Below the pieces are notes generated by a model, which was given only the letters and a program-made list of their open reading frames with translations, was not told the origin of the DNA and made no database searches. Both the position numbers and the translations under genes were made by a program. DNA of 64,000 bases. Origin: Dendrophyllia cribrosa. Its lineage: Eukaryota; Cnidaria; Anthozoa; Scleractinia; Dendrophylliidae. Below, piece after piece: positions 25,126 to 37,200 of this stretch. Numbering within the stretch: position 1 is the first letter of the stretch; every line of letters begins with the position of its first letter. The stretch is from contig JAJLRJ010000009.1 of the NCBI GenBank assembly GCA_024195265.1, positions 10,087,791 through 10,151,790 on the forward strand. Direction: 5' to 3'.

Positions 25126-26664
25126 TCCAGATTTAGACCGGATGTGGATCGTTCAGATTGCAAACTGTTAAATGAAAGGATCACAGAATCGTAATTTAGA
25201 TTGATTTAAGGAACGCAACCTAAATCCCTGAAAATCTACGATAATGATAAGTTGTTGTTGTTATTGTTGTTTTTAGTGATTTTTACACGGTCTTCCATTT
25301 CAAAAACAATTGTTGGCTATAAAAAATACTGTTCGTATACGTATATATGTCATTTCAAAACATATATAAAGGGTGGAAAATATATTGTATTACAAAGTAT
25401 TTGGAGCGCAATTGCTAATCGAAAGAATCGAAAGAGTGTGTGTGTAATGTATGTGTGGGAATATGTTTATTTGGGTTATTGACCAAGGTTCTTCGGTCAA
25501 GATGGTTGCACCAATTTAAGACATTCATATCTTTGATGAATTTTAAAAGTTAAAAGTGCTGTCATGGTACATTATTCCCAAGTGTTGCGCCATTTAGTTT
25601 TAGGGTGACAACTAAAATAAAAAATAAACACACACCAAAAAAAAATAAGAAAAAAAATAAAATTATCGCACATGCAAAACTGCGCGCCAAATTTATGATG
25701 TTGCAATTCAACAGTCCGGATGTGGTACAATTGTGGGAGAACGAAGTCTTACGCTCCTCTGAGGAACTGCCCAAACGGTAGAGAACCAGATAACAGCTAA
25801 CAATGTTTAGCTATAGGTTTTATTCAACTAACTTTCTTCTTCTTAGCTTTCTTTTCTTCAGTTACTCTTCTTTAGCTTTCTTCTTACTTACTCTAGTTCA
25901 CAATGCTCATATTTTTATATATTCCGATATCGTTAACTGAGTATACATAATTGATCACCAGTTGACTGATTGCAACATATGTTTTGCTTGATTATCATAC
26001 TAAGTAAAGCCATATGAAAAGAGTTGCTAAATAGTAAATGAATGTAATCAGTCTAAAGTTAAAAGTACAAGTTATATTTAAGTTATCATACGTTTTAACA
26101 ACCAAAATCACAGTTAATAGTTTGGTTTGTAGTAAACAAAAGACAACACCCTTTATTCTGTATTGACTCAATTGCAGAAAGTGGGCGAGAGATAAGGATA
26201 GCTAGGAAAACTAAAGTTTCCCATGCTAAATTGAAGACTCCAAAAAACACTTTTTAAAGATAATCTTTGGAAAAGGGGGAACAAGTGTCAATTTTGGAGA
26301 CGAGCTGTTCCGACCTCTGACTATTAATTATAAGAGTTCAGTTCATCGGTTTTCAACTGTCAGAAATTCGGTAAAATTGCAAGATATAAAATAAAAGACA
26401 GTTTAGCGTAAGAATGGGTATTGCCTATGGTTCTACTGAACGTTCGGATAATTGCGTTTTTTGAAGTTGTTTACACCAAATTCTTATAAATTACCTAAAT
26501 TTAACATTGGTCCCATTATCTATAAGGAAAGTCCCGTGTCATCACTTATCTTGTGATTGATTTTAGAAGAAATATATACTTAGAAGTTTCTAGAATCTTG
26601 ATGGAACTCTTCGTGTTTTGTAGTTTAAACTTGCTAAAAAGATACAAATTTTCACTCACATATA
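25126..26664. other. gene-less stretch
   Basis: No gene recognised. Contains a CTTCTTAGCTTTCTTTTC-like pyrimidine-rich stretch near 25833-25895. Confidence 0.3.
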
Positions 26665-26848
26665 TAGACCCTATTCATAAATGGCGGCCGATTTATTTAT
26701 TCTTTTATATTCATGCTAATCAGCCCAACTAGCCTCATTTTAGAGCAAAAATTCTTTTTAATTTTGCACATGCTAACGAGGCTAGTTGGGCTAATAAGCA
26801 TGAATATAAAAGAATAATAAACCGGCCGCCATTTATGAATAGGGTCTA
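26665..26848. mobile_element. 184-bp palindromic MITE
   Basis: Almost the whole element is palindromic. TAGACCCTATTCATAAATGG at the left is mirrored at the right. Inside, CATGCTAATCAGCCCAACTA pairs with TAGTTGGGCTAATAAGCATG. It would fold into a single long hairpin. Confidence 0.85.
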
Positions 26849-27075
26849 TTAGAATAAAGTTTTCATGCCAATCGCATTGTTTTTCTTAACATATCTTAAA
26901 TTTGAACTTTGCGTTCATGTTTATATGTTTTTCTGCAATTATCTTATTTTAAATCATTTTGGGTTAAATGCTTTTAGTTCTATTTACTTAAGGAAAAGGG
27001 AGGTTTTGCACTAAATAATCAAAGCAATGTCATTTTCTACTTTACTACTAAATATTCATTATTTCCAGCTAAGAG

Positions 27076-27232
27076 TCTGGTCGCACTACAATCAAAAACA
27101 AAAATTAGCCCGTAAAAAATGACATAAAAACAAAAACATTCCACAAAAAGCGTTTCCCACCAGAGCGGTGTCTTTTGTTTTCCTCGATTTTTGCACGGGC
27201 TAATTTTTGTTTTGACTGTAGTGCGCATCCGG
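27076..27232. mobile_element. small MITE
   Basis: GCACTACAATCAAAAACAAA at the left pairs with the right-end phrase TTTTGTTTTGACTGTAGTGC with small differences, and AAAATTAGCCCGT is mirrored by ACGGGCTAATTTT. Confidence 0.7.
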
Positions 27233-27966
27233 CCCTAATTTCGTACATTACTATTGTGACATAATTGACAGCTAAGAAAACAGAAAGCAGCTGAGAAAAT
27301 TGACTAAAAATTAGATGCGCGCAAAAAAGAAATGGTTTAGTTAGTCGTTTATGCCGTAATTTTAACAAATGTAACAAACTGTAACAATTCAAATGCCGAA
27401 ATGTCAACTGTGAGAAATGCCAAAATATTTAACTGGGAAAGATGCAAAGTATTTTAGTGTAAGAAATGCCAAATTTTTTTACTTTCTGATAAATGCCAAA
27501 ATTTTAACTGTCATCTGGGAAGGGGCAGTTTGGTTAGCTAATGGCTGAGAAATTTTAATAACTAGTGGTTTTGAAATCGGCCAATCAGATTTGAATAACT
27601 GTCCGCTCTGATCGTGAAATGTTAGCAATATGTTGCAGTTAATTTGCCGCCTGCCTGCTTTGTTTGCAAAGCCAAAAGAAGGGTTTATTGCATTGTCACT
27701 TAATAAAGATAGTAAGTTGATGCGTGAACGTAAGCATATCGAGTTAAGTCGACGAGAAAACTGGCATATCGCTTCCTCGGAGAATCGAAGTTAACTTGGT
27801 AATTTCAAACTTGACGACATTACACCAGTTTTGAACGAATTGAAATCTCGATCATCAGACCTCTCAACATGTTTTAAACACAGAAACCTATTGATAAACA
27901 GCAATTATATGGAAGAAATACCACGCAGGCAAGAGTGAACTAAGATCGCACGGCCGTCAGACCAAG
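27233..27966. other. upstream region of the intact GPCR
   Basis: No coding region. Contains short repeats of an AAATGCCAAA phrase at about 27391-27505. The receptor 5' UTR and promoter presumably lie in the last few hundred bases, but I see no convincing core element. Confidence 0.3.
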
Positions 27967-28926
27967 ATGTTAACGGACAATTCTCTGACAGTTACCAACA
28001 TAACGGAACATTCATCCTGCGACAAGTCCTTGGAATTAACATTCATGGTCCTAAACCTAACCGCAGGTGCAATCACACTCTGTGGAAACCTTCTCGTGTT
28101 TGTAGTCATAGTTACGAACCCCAGTCTTCGCCAGCAACAAATGAACCAGTTTCTCGCATCGTTAGCCGTGACCGACATCATTATGGGTGCATGTGTCACT
28201 CCTGGCTATTCCCTGTTCTGCCTTGGTTGTTTGGAGTACTCGTTGAGCAAGTACTGCTGGATCTTGGTAGGTACAAAAGACATTGCTTTTATATCGAGTA
28301 TCTACAATTTACTTGCTATTTCGTACGATCGCTGTGTGGCAGTTTACTGGTCTCTTCGATACTTGACTCTGATGACCCGGCGCAGGGTTATATCCATTTT
28401 GTGCTTCACATGGGGATTGCCCTTCGCCATTGCTGGAATTCGTCAGATTTGGTTACACACAAAAACAGGAACTGAATTAGACGATATCAACAGCGAGTAT
28501 AATACTTGGGTTCTCATATTGCTAGTCCTGACCCCTAGCATAATCGTTACTGTGATCAACGTGAAGATCATACTAACCATTAGAAAACAAGCGCGGCAGG
28601 TTTTCGCTCTTAGAAACTCGCATGCGCTGGATGCAAACGAAGCTAATTGTCCGGATGAAAGTCAAGCTGAAGTGGCGCGAAAACGAAAAGGAACTATGGC
28701 TTGCGCTCTTGTCGTGATTGTTTTTTTTGTATGCTGGATTCCACGAGTCATCTTCAATATTCAGTACAAGATAAAAGGTGATCTTGCAGAAGTTAATACG
28801 CCATTGCAAAAGGTCTCCGTATTTTTCTTAATTGTGCAGTCGTCAGTAAATCCGTTCATATATTGCTTCTACAGAGCCGACTTCCGAAAAGCTGTTGTCA
28901 AATTACTGAGGTGTAACAGCAACTGA
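27967..28926 (+). CDS. class A (rhodopsin-family) GPCR, intronless, orphan
   Basis: A seven-transmembrane receptor of 319 residues, predicted at the plasma membrane and coupled to G proteins. Visible landmarks: an N-glycosylation site (N11), GN at 40-41 in TM1, LAVTD at 66-70 in TM2, DRC at 121-123 in place of DRY at the end of TM3, W149 in TM4, P190 in TM5, CWIP at 256-259 in TM6, NPFIY at 295-299 in TM7, and a short helix-8 region with basic residues. A TM3-type cysteine (C97) is present but ECL2 (about 159-180) has no cysteine, so the usual TM3-ECL2 disulfide cannot form; melanocortin-type receptors also lack that ECL2 cysteine. Single-exon class A receptors are common in cnidarians. The ATG is the first in frame, and the length is normal. 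The ligand cannot be inferred. Confidence 0.9.
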   Translation: MLTDNSLTVTNITEHSSCDKSLELTFMVLNLTAGAITLCGNLLVFVVIVTNPSLRQQQMNQFLASLAVTDIIMGACVTPGYSLFCLGCLEYSLSKYCWILVGTKDIAFISSIYNLLAISYDRCVAVYWSLRYLTLMTRRRVISILCFTWGLPFAIAGIRQIWLHTKTGTELDDINSEYNTWVLILLVLTPSIIVTVINVKIILTIRKQARQVFALRNSHALDANEANCPDESQAEVARKRKGTMACALVVIVFFVCWIPRVIFNIQYKIKGDLAEVNTPLQKVSVFFLIVQSSVNPFIYCFYRADFRKAVVKLLRCNSN

Positions 28927-29219
28927 AAGATGCTTTTCTTTAAAATTAAGCATTCGAAGAACACTGGCAAAATCTCAAAGAGTATAGTATTTGAAATAAA
29001 CTTTTTTACCTTTAATCGTCAGCCGTTTAACAAATGGGCTCGAACAAAGTGGAATGATATAACTTTACTTGTCCTACTCTCTGCAAAGAAACTTCCATGG
29101 ACTGTATTAAACCATTTAACAGAGGGAGAAGTATTGTGGTCAAAAGTATCGTCCTTAAAGACTTGAAACTAAAACTTAGCAGCAAATAAAGCCTGTATCA
29201 ATGGTCAGGATGTTCAACA

Positions 29220-29830
29220 AAGCAAATCAATACATTACCATCATCATCATCTTTGCAACTTTGGTGTCAAGACACCAATAGTGGGAGCAGGTCCCGCCAA
29301 TGTTCCGTGTCTGCTGCCTAGGACTCTAGATATTTTTCAATTCCAGCTTGTTTAGCATCTCGCACCACGGTGTCCCCCCCCCACCGTGTACGGAACTTTC
29401 CCATTCGCCGCTTCACATTCTCAGGCCACCAGTCCAGGAGAGCCTTGGAAAGCCTTTCCAGATCCATTCGTCAGAGTGGCCAAACCATCTTAATCTTCTG
29501 GTCTTGAGAAGCACACTGGGGACTGGCCTGTTTTTTTTTTTCTGATTACAGTGTTCCTTACACGGCAACACCACTTTATGTCTAGAATGCGGCGGAGACA
29601 GCGATTATCGAAAGACGGCATCAAGTCAGTGTTGGTGGTCGCCCATGTTTCTGAGCAACATAATAAATGTGTAGTTTGGTCTTCAGGCTACCTTTGCTCT
29701 TTCACATCTCGAACAGCTGTCTGAATACGGCAGAGATTCGCCCTATCCTGATCTTCAGTTCCACGTCCAATCTTCCATTTGAATAACAGAAGTGGCTGAC
29801 AGAACAAACCAGTTCCTCCTCTAGGTGAAC
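29220..29830 (-). pseudogene. 3' end of a decayed LINE reverse transcriptase
   Basis: Minus-strand pieces in several frames follow the order expected at the end of a non-LTR ORF2: VELKIRIGRISAVFRQL, SLKTKLHIYYVAQ, LRRSTRLRWFGHSDEW, WKGFPRLSWTG, VRDAKQAGIEKYLES and AADTEHWRDLLPLL. RWFGH plus a terminal AADxxHWR motif is characteristic of RTE, CR1 or Jockey-like LINEs. Stops and frameshifts throughout show that it is inactive; the upstream RT domain is absent. Confidence 0.6.
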
Positions 29831-31242
29831 ATCAGCCTCTGTTTTTCTAAACAGAGAATGAGGGAATGAGGATGAAGTGCTCCTCTCGTCATGAGTGTGC
29901 TTCCCGTTCACTCTCCCCTCAGTCTATTCCTTTTTTATTTAGTTAAGTGTAGGCTTACTCCCGCCAATCAGAAAGGAGGCGCAACTCCCTCTTCTCTAGA
30001 AAGAAATACTCGCAGTGGCGAAGGTCTACTTCCTCCGATCGGAGAAAAGGCCCAACTGACTTTCCTCTCCATCCATCGTGTGCACCTTTCTGGGCTGTAG
30101 ATTGTGTTACCTTGACACACTTGGGGTACATTTGGCTGACATTTAGTTGATCACTTTGTCACTCACTTTCTCATTTTCAACCACGTACACAACTCTGTTG
30201 TTTGCGTTGGTGTTTATGGGGTTAATAATAGTATATAGGAGGTTGTATAAATTAGAGATACAAGCCTCGTTCTCTATCATCTCTTTGAAAGCCATTTAAC
30301 ATTTCAATTTGGTCTATTTTCTGAAACCTTCGAATTAAACGAAGTAAATTCATATTTCCAACGTGTTAAGAAATAAACCTAGAGTTCTTGCTCTAATCCT
30401 CGAAAGGAAGAAGAGAACGTATACTCTCAAGAGAGTCATGCCACAGAAAGACTTGCAGAGCCACCGTTGTCGATCGAGTGACGCAAATTGGCTTCATTGT
30501 ACATTATTTGGTAAGGGGCAGGGACAGCGATAATAATCCTAGTCGCTTCATTTTTTTAATTCAATTGTTTATTTGCATCAATTAAAAGAAACAAGCGTAA
30601 CGTGAGAACATCTTACAAAAGTGATGCTAAAGAAGAACAAAAAAAGACAAAAAGAAAACAAAAAAGCCAAAAAAAAAACTTAAGAGGTTGTCTCTGCAAG
30701 ATAAGACCAATGATTTTGATTCGAAAAATAAATTCCTTTGCTTCAGCACTCATAAAATGTAATGTGACGTTGCGTTTCCAATCGCAATAAGATTCAATTT
30801 TTTAATAAAAGATTCTTTGAACTTTTTTTCTTAATCTATATTATTTCCAAAACTTGACAATTGCCCACTCCAGAAACTATTAAAAATACCATAATACTCT
30901 TTAAAGTGTAGGTTTGGGTGGTACTTGATGTAAGCCTCATTTTTCCAATTTCTTTTGTTTTCAGCACGAACTGCACGTGCTATGCTTCAACTTCGTAGAA
31001 ATTTGTATACGGTGCACATTTGTATGCGAAGACACAATGCTACGTCCTAGCATTCCTACATGTATTCTGAATTCCATTGTGCCATTCTAACAAAGGAGAC
31101 TTGAATAATTACACCCCGGCGAGGCTGAGCCTGCACATAAAAGAGTATTATGGTATTTTTCGGAGTGGCCAATTAAATCTTCCTTTTAAACTAAAAAATT
31201 GTTTACTTGAAATCCATTGTATAATAAAAATCAATAGATGTG
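29831..31242. other. gene-less stretch
   Basis: Nothing recognised. It contains the 3' flank of the P2X-like gene on the minus strand. A-rich simple sequence lies at 30625-30680. Confidence 0.3.
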
Positions 31243-34200
31243 TTATTGATCCTTTTTCATTTCTAGCATGGGAGATTCCTCGTAGACAAATCTGCGGTAT
31301 CTTATCTTGTCGGGCAAGATGTAAAGTGCTAGAATATCGACAATTGTTGCTGTCAACGTCAATAAACCAACTCCAGATACGAGATGAAGTAATAACGCTG
31401 GTAAAGAGAAATGACCTGAAAAAATAAAGGAAAAAAACGATCACTAAAGATAGCCAATACCTGCATCTTTATTCTGAACAGGCACAATTGCATTCTTGAC
31501 ATAAATTAATGTGTCATTTTGTGTAAGTGTTTGGTTGTCTCAGAACGGACAGAATTGCTTGGACAAGTGTTTGGTTCACGCGGAATAGGCTGAAATGCTC
31601 TATTTTAGAAAAGTGTTTGGTTGTCTCAGAACGGACACAATTGCTTGGACAAGTGTTTGCTACCCTCACAATGGGCAGAAATGCGTCCTTTTGTGGGAGT
31701 GTTTAATTGTCTTAGAAGAATTGCTTGGACAAGTGTTTGGTTCCCTCAGAATGGGCAGAAATGCGTCATTTTGTGTACGTGTTTGGTTGTCTTAGAACGG
31801 ACAGAATTCCTTGGTTCATGCGGAATGGGCATAAATGCGTCCTTTTGAAGAAGCGTTTGGTTGTCTCAGAACGGACAGAATTGAGCACTTTCTTTTAGAA
31901 AAGTGTTTGGTTTCCTCAGAATGGGCAGAAATTTGCCTTTTGGGAAAGTGTTTGGTTCACTCAGAACGGACAGAATTGCTTTCTTTTGGAAAAGTGTTCG
32001 GTTCCCTCAGAATGGGAAGAAATGTGTCATTTTGGGGAAGCGTTCCGTTGTCTCAGAACGGACAAAATTGCTTGGGCAAGTGTTTGGTTCTCTCACAATG
32101 GGCAGAATTGCGTCCTTTTGAGGAAGTGATTGGCATTTCCATTGAAAGAAATATGTTTTTTGGCTTTTCAAAGTGATACTGAAAATAGGTGACAGTGTCC
32201 CTTTAATTAAAGTGAAAATCACCAATAGGCTCGTGCCATTGATCGTAATTACCGTTCAATTTGTATCAACATTGCATTAGATAACTGGAAGGCGTGTGAA
32301 AATCTTTGGACTCTAGTATCGTAGCCACGCAGTACGATGTACAAATCAGATGCGAAATTGTCTCAACTTTAATACGATGAGAGATTTTAACGTATTAAAC
32401 GTCACTGGAATGCGAAACATGTTTCTCCTACCGGTCTATTTACAGTGAAACCACCAAAATCTTCGGGCAATTGATCGTATACGGTAGTCTTTGATTAGCG
32501 TTACATTTATTCATCGTCATGAAACCATATGTACTCCACGTCGCAGGAATGGCTAATTGTATAGTTCTCCAGGCCGCTAAGATTGATTTCGTTATCGCGT
32601 TGCCCTGAAGTTGGCAAGGTGATTCCACATTTCACAAAAGAGCGAACAATAGTATCTCGGAGACGGCGAGAAGTGTCTTGCCAAGCTTGCCCGGTCCATT
32701 TGGTAAAAAGATCCTTCTTTCGCTTGCAGTTACTTTTCCTGTTAGAAACTGATCGGGTTTTCGGGTCATGGCCTCTGTTGCCAGGCGATCGACAGCTTTC
32801 TTGAATTCGCTGTTGACCGCAACATCCGGGGGCTGAACCTTACTTGTAGCTCCTGGTGGGACTAGAGCCAGTGTGGTCTTGCATTCATTTTGGAGGATAT
32901 CCTTCACCTTTTCACGTTTGTGCTTTGTGTTGGTCGTACACAAGTAGCCTAGATCTTTTCCCATTTGTGCTGAAGAAGGTACTCTGTGAACTCCACAAAT
33001 GCCTCACCCAGTAGATCATCATTTCTTCATTGCACCACGCGTTCTCCTGAAATTTTACGACAACGCGTGGGTCATATTGTTTCACTTTTTTGTCAGGGAT
33101 TCGCTTTCCTGACCCCTTGAATATTAGAAGGGGCTTTATTCGTGGTTCTCCATCTGCGAATACTGTCAGCTGCACAGTGCATTGCCGTTTTTCATGGCCA
33201 CTGCCAGTGGATCGGGTCCAGACCGTCTTTTCTCCTTTCGTCTCGTAGGTCGCCCCTTTTGTGTTAAAACAAAATTCTAGAGGTGTCTGATCCATGTTGG
33301 CGATGTCGCTCAAATTCCAAGGACCAATAACGCCGTCTTGATTATCGGCTAGATCTTGCTTCACCTGAACTGCCATTCGGCGAACATATCTGTGAAATTG
33401 CGCAAAGAGATATGTTAAAACTGGCTTTGAATCGAACAAACCAATGGTCAGACATTTTGAAGTCCGCATCAGGATATTTTTCTGTCATTATTTCTTTGCA
33501 TCTGTTCCTGATCCACCACTCTTTGACTTTGATGCCTTTTCTTCGTAAATCTTTGAACTCTTTGTAGAGCTGCTTCTCCATTTCCGGAAAAGAAGCCTGT
33601 CTACAAGCGCCTGGCTTTCTGGACTTTTTTTGGGTCGTTCCGTAGCTTAAGTTCTTGAGCAATCCAAGGGTTATAGGTGCTCGACTTCAGCTCAACTTTG
33701 TACCGTACTTTGAAAAAGCTCTGGCTGCTTTCGCCTTGTTTTTGTATTTCTTATACAAATCAACAAATTCTAGCCCACTGTTTTCTCTTGTGAAACGGCT
33801 GCTTCGGTTGTTCAGCTTGTTCGGTCTTCTGAGTGGCTTCAGAGTCCTGGCCTGATTCAGAATTTTGGCTGGCTTCAAAGTTCTGGCTGGTTTCAGAGGT
33901 CTGGTTGGCTTCCGGGCCCTGACTAGCTGTAAACGAGATTGACTTTACCATGACATCAGCGGCCTATTGGTATATTTTATACCTTTGATGACATTTCTGG
34001 CAAACTCCTACGCGTCTCATCGGGCTGTAATTGACTTCATTTACGGTTTGAGCTGTTTCAGGTGCACACAAGGCACGCATCGATACGTCGCATTTCATAC
34101 ACTTATACATAGTGATCCTTTTACAAACCGAGCACGCTTCCTCCATTGTAGAATTTTTCTAGTCCACCGGTATTGTGCAAAGGCTCAGGCCAAAGGTCAG

Positions 34201-37200
34201 CTGTAGCGCATGTAACTCAATATGTAACGAACAATGAAACCTTGTGTACTTATCACGCATGCGACTCGGCTGTGCTCACTGTCAAACAGTTGCGCTGCAC
34301 GTATCTAACTACAAGTCAAGACATATTATATACACTTAATGGCGGCTGCGTTCAAGCTCTTCTGTACCATCAAGTCACGGATAAAAGGAGATCATGTATA
34401 TAAAGCCGACCCTCGAATTAATTCAACAGGTGATTGCTATAATGAACCACAAAATACTTATTCGACACATGCCATTATAGTTAAGATGAAGGAAAGTAGC
34501 ATGCATGCAGCAGGGCAAACAGTGGGACATATTCCCGGTTCTTTAGCTGAAATTCTCTATCAGCCTTTAGTTGATGGCAATATCACTGTCAATTCCAAGA
34601 TCACTGGACAATCCAGAAACTTGCTCTAGAAGGCACTTGAGTCCAAGGAGGTGGACTGGGGATTCCTTGCTTTTACGAAGTGTTTTTGAAACAAGGCCTT
34701 CCAGATTTAAAGACGTCACTGAAAGAGAAACTCTCTGCTCTCAAGCGTAATGCGGATGGAACAACCTGAGTGCAGGACTAAATAACGTGAAGAGTCATTT
34801 GTGATTTTATTTCAAACTTAACTGAATCATGCTTAAAACTATGAATTAAAAGCTGTATGTGTCAGCAGAGTCAAATGAACGGTACAGTAATTAGTTACAT
34901 TGCGGAAAATGCGAACATCACTTTCGCTTTACAGTACGAACATTTGGAGCCTTTCTTAAGTGGTCTGCTTTGTTCATGTGTCTAGTTAGTAACATGCATA
35001 AACGGAAAGACCTTTTAATATCATGTTACGCGTCCTCTTTGTGTGAAATGACTGCTGAATTACAAGCGTTTTTTAACCATCCGAAAGTAGCGGCCCCTTG
35101 GCCTGCTACTTTCGGAATTCTACGGTATAAGACATGTCATATAATATGGAAAATTAAGTCCTCACCTAACCGACCAGTTTGGTGAAATTCTATTTTGATT
35201 CCGTAGCGCTTCCTAAACAGCCGATTTTCTAGACGTGCCATATCACTGGAGTCTGTAAAATCTTTTTCACTCAGCACTGGTATAACCTGGTTTACTCTGT
35301 AGTCTGCATAAGGGATCCGTCTCACGTGATACGAATATGTTATGTCTCTAGCAAGAAAAGCAAGACAGAATAAACGTTTTAATTCTCTATGTGTTTAGTG
35401 ACTAACACAAACGCTATTTGGATCACTGGCATGATTGGTAATGAATGAAGCAAAAATAGATTAAGTCTCAAAAGGCATGTAAACAGGCCTAGGTTGGGGA
35501 AACCTCCTCTAAAAGTAATGGCAGGGGTGGTTCGAAAATTTGAAAGTAACCCCCTAAGAGGTACAGAAAAAACGTTTTGTGGGCGTGGCTTATTTTCGTC
35601 TCTGATGGGACAGTTACCGATTCCTTTCAAAAAGTAGTTCATGGGGGTTACTCCTCATAATATTTGTTAGGGTTGTGCCGCGTGCCTTTTGCGTTAGCGT
35701 TCGTATATCAAAGTTTGCAAAACTTTAGAAAAATTCACCGAAAAAAACGCGAGAAAATATGTGGTTAATTTTGCTTATTTATGTTTTGCTGACGTCATAA
35801 CAAATCGAAAACACCTACAAAATTACTAAAACCCGCGTCATCAGCGCATGCGGGGATCATATACTCTCTAGGGAGCCACCTTAAAGGGAAACCAAACTTC
35901 CAAAAAAGTTAGGATGCTACCATGTAGTTAAATGGTAGTCTCAAACCCATCCCACCTCCCTGGTGCCTCTTTTGGGTGAGGCATTGATGATTAAACTCCA
36001 TGCTGTTGTAAACTGTCATTGTAAAAAACAATAAAGATCCACAGTTCAGTCATCCATACATACCCAGTTCCTAGAAAGGTTGATTCAGAGTTCTGATAAT
36101 TAATAGCCATGTGCAGAACAATTCCGTGGCGGCGAAAAGACTTTCCCTTGGCATTAAGAGCATCAGATGGTTCATCTAAGCTTGCTACTCCAGCAGCGTG
36201 AAGGATGTCTTGGATAGTGAATTTATCCGCTCTGCCTCTTGGACCACTATCCTCGTTTGACAGACTGTAGCAGAGGAGGGAATACATGCATTGAGATTAA
36301 TGCAATTATTTTTACCTATGTGTGTGTGCCTTTACCACACTAAGAAAGGTTGTCAGATTTTCAGCAATTGCAACACAAAAGAGCAAAGCGTTTGGAAACA
36401 TGACTAGTTTGATATTTAAAAAAGAAAACTCGCTCTCTGGTTGGAAGATCTCTATTAATGAAAATACAAAATAACTGACAAAAATATAGAATGTGACCCT
36501 TGTATAGTTGACTCTCTTGCAAGCAACCACTCTTGGAACCTGGAAAGTTGGTTGTTTATGGGAGATTAACAGGTGTTTACATCAGCACCTAAACATGTTT
36601 CCTGTAAACATGTTTGCAATTTTATTGATCACATTAGTTAATTTCAAAACACGTTTCACGCCTGGTTCTATAACTTAATATACCGTTTTACGAAACAGGT
36701 ATAAGCTCGCATAAAATCACTATAATTACACATGAACCGAAAAAATTGAGCTCGAATTTGCCATTGTATGATTTTGTGAAATTTTTGAGCTCTTCGGAAA
36801 CAAAGGGTGATGCAGTGTTTAACAAAGAGATGACATTTGCGCCAACGGGTTTCGACTGGCTTACATCGAAACTACCTCGTGAGATAGTTCAAATCATGCT
36901 CAGAAGCTCAGAATAAACATGTTTTATCACAAAAAATATATCACGATTAGCGCAAATCACCGCCTGATCAGATGATGTGAATACCTTTCATAGTGAAACA
37001 TGTTTCATTCGTGATCAGACTAAGCATGTTTCACCCTTGTGCTAAGTGTATAATGTTTGACTAAGAATATGCTTCGAATGAGATTTCATAAAGATGGTCG
37101 TTGAAGGGGTGGTCAGTTATGAGAGCCAGTCGCTGGGAGAGTTCGAGTCAACTGTACATAGTCATTTCAGAAAGAACAAAAACTCTACTTTGCCTTCTCA

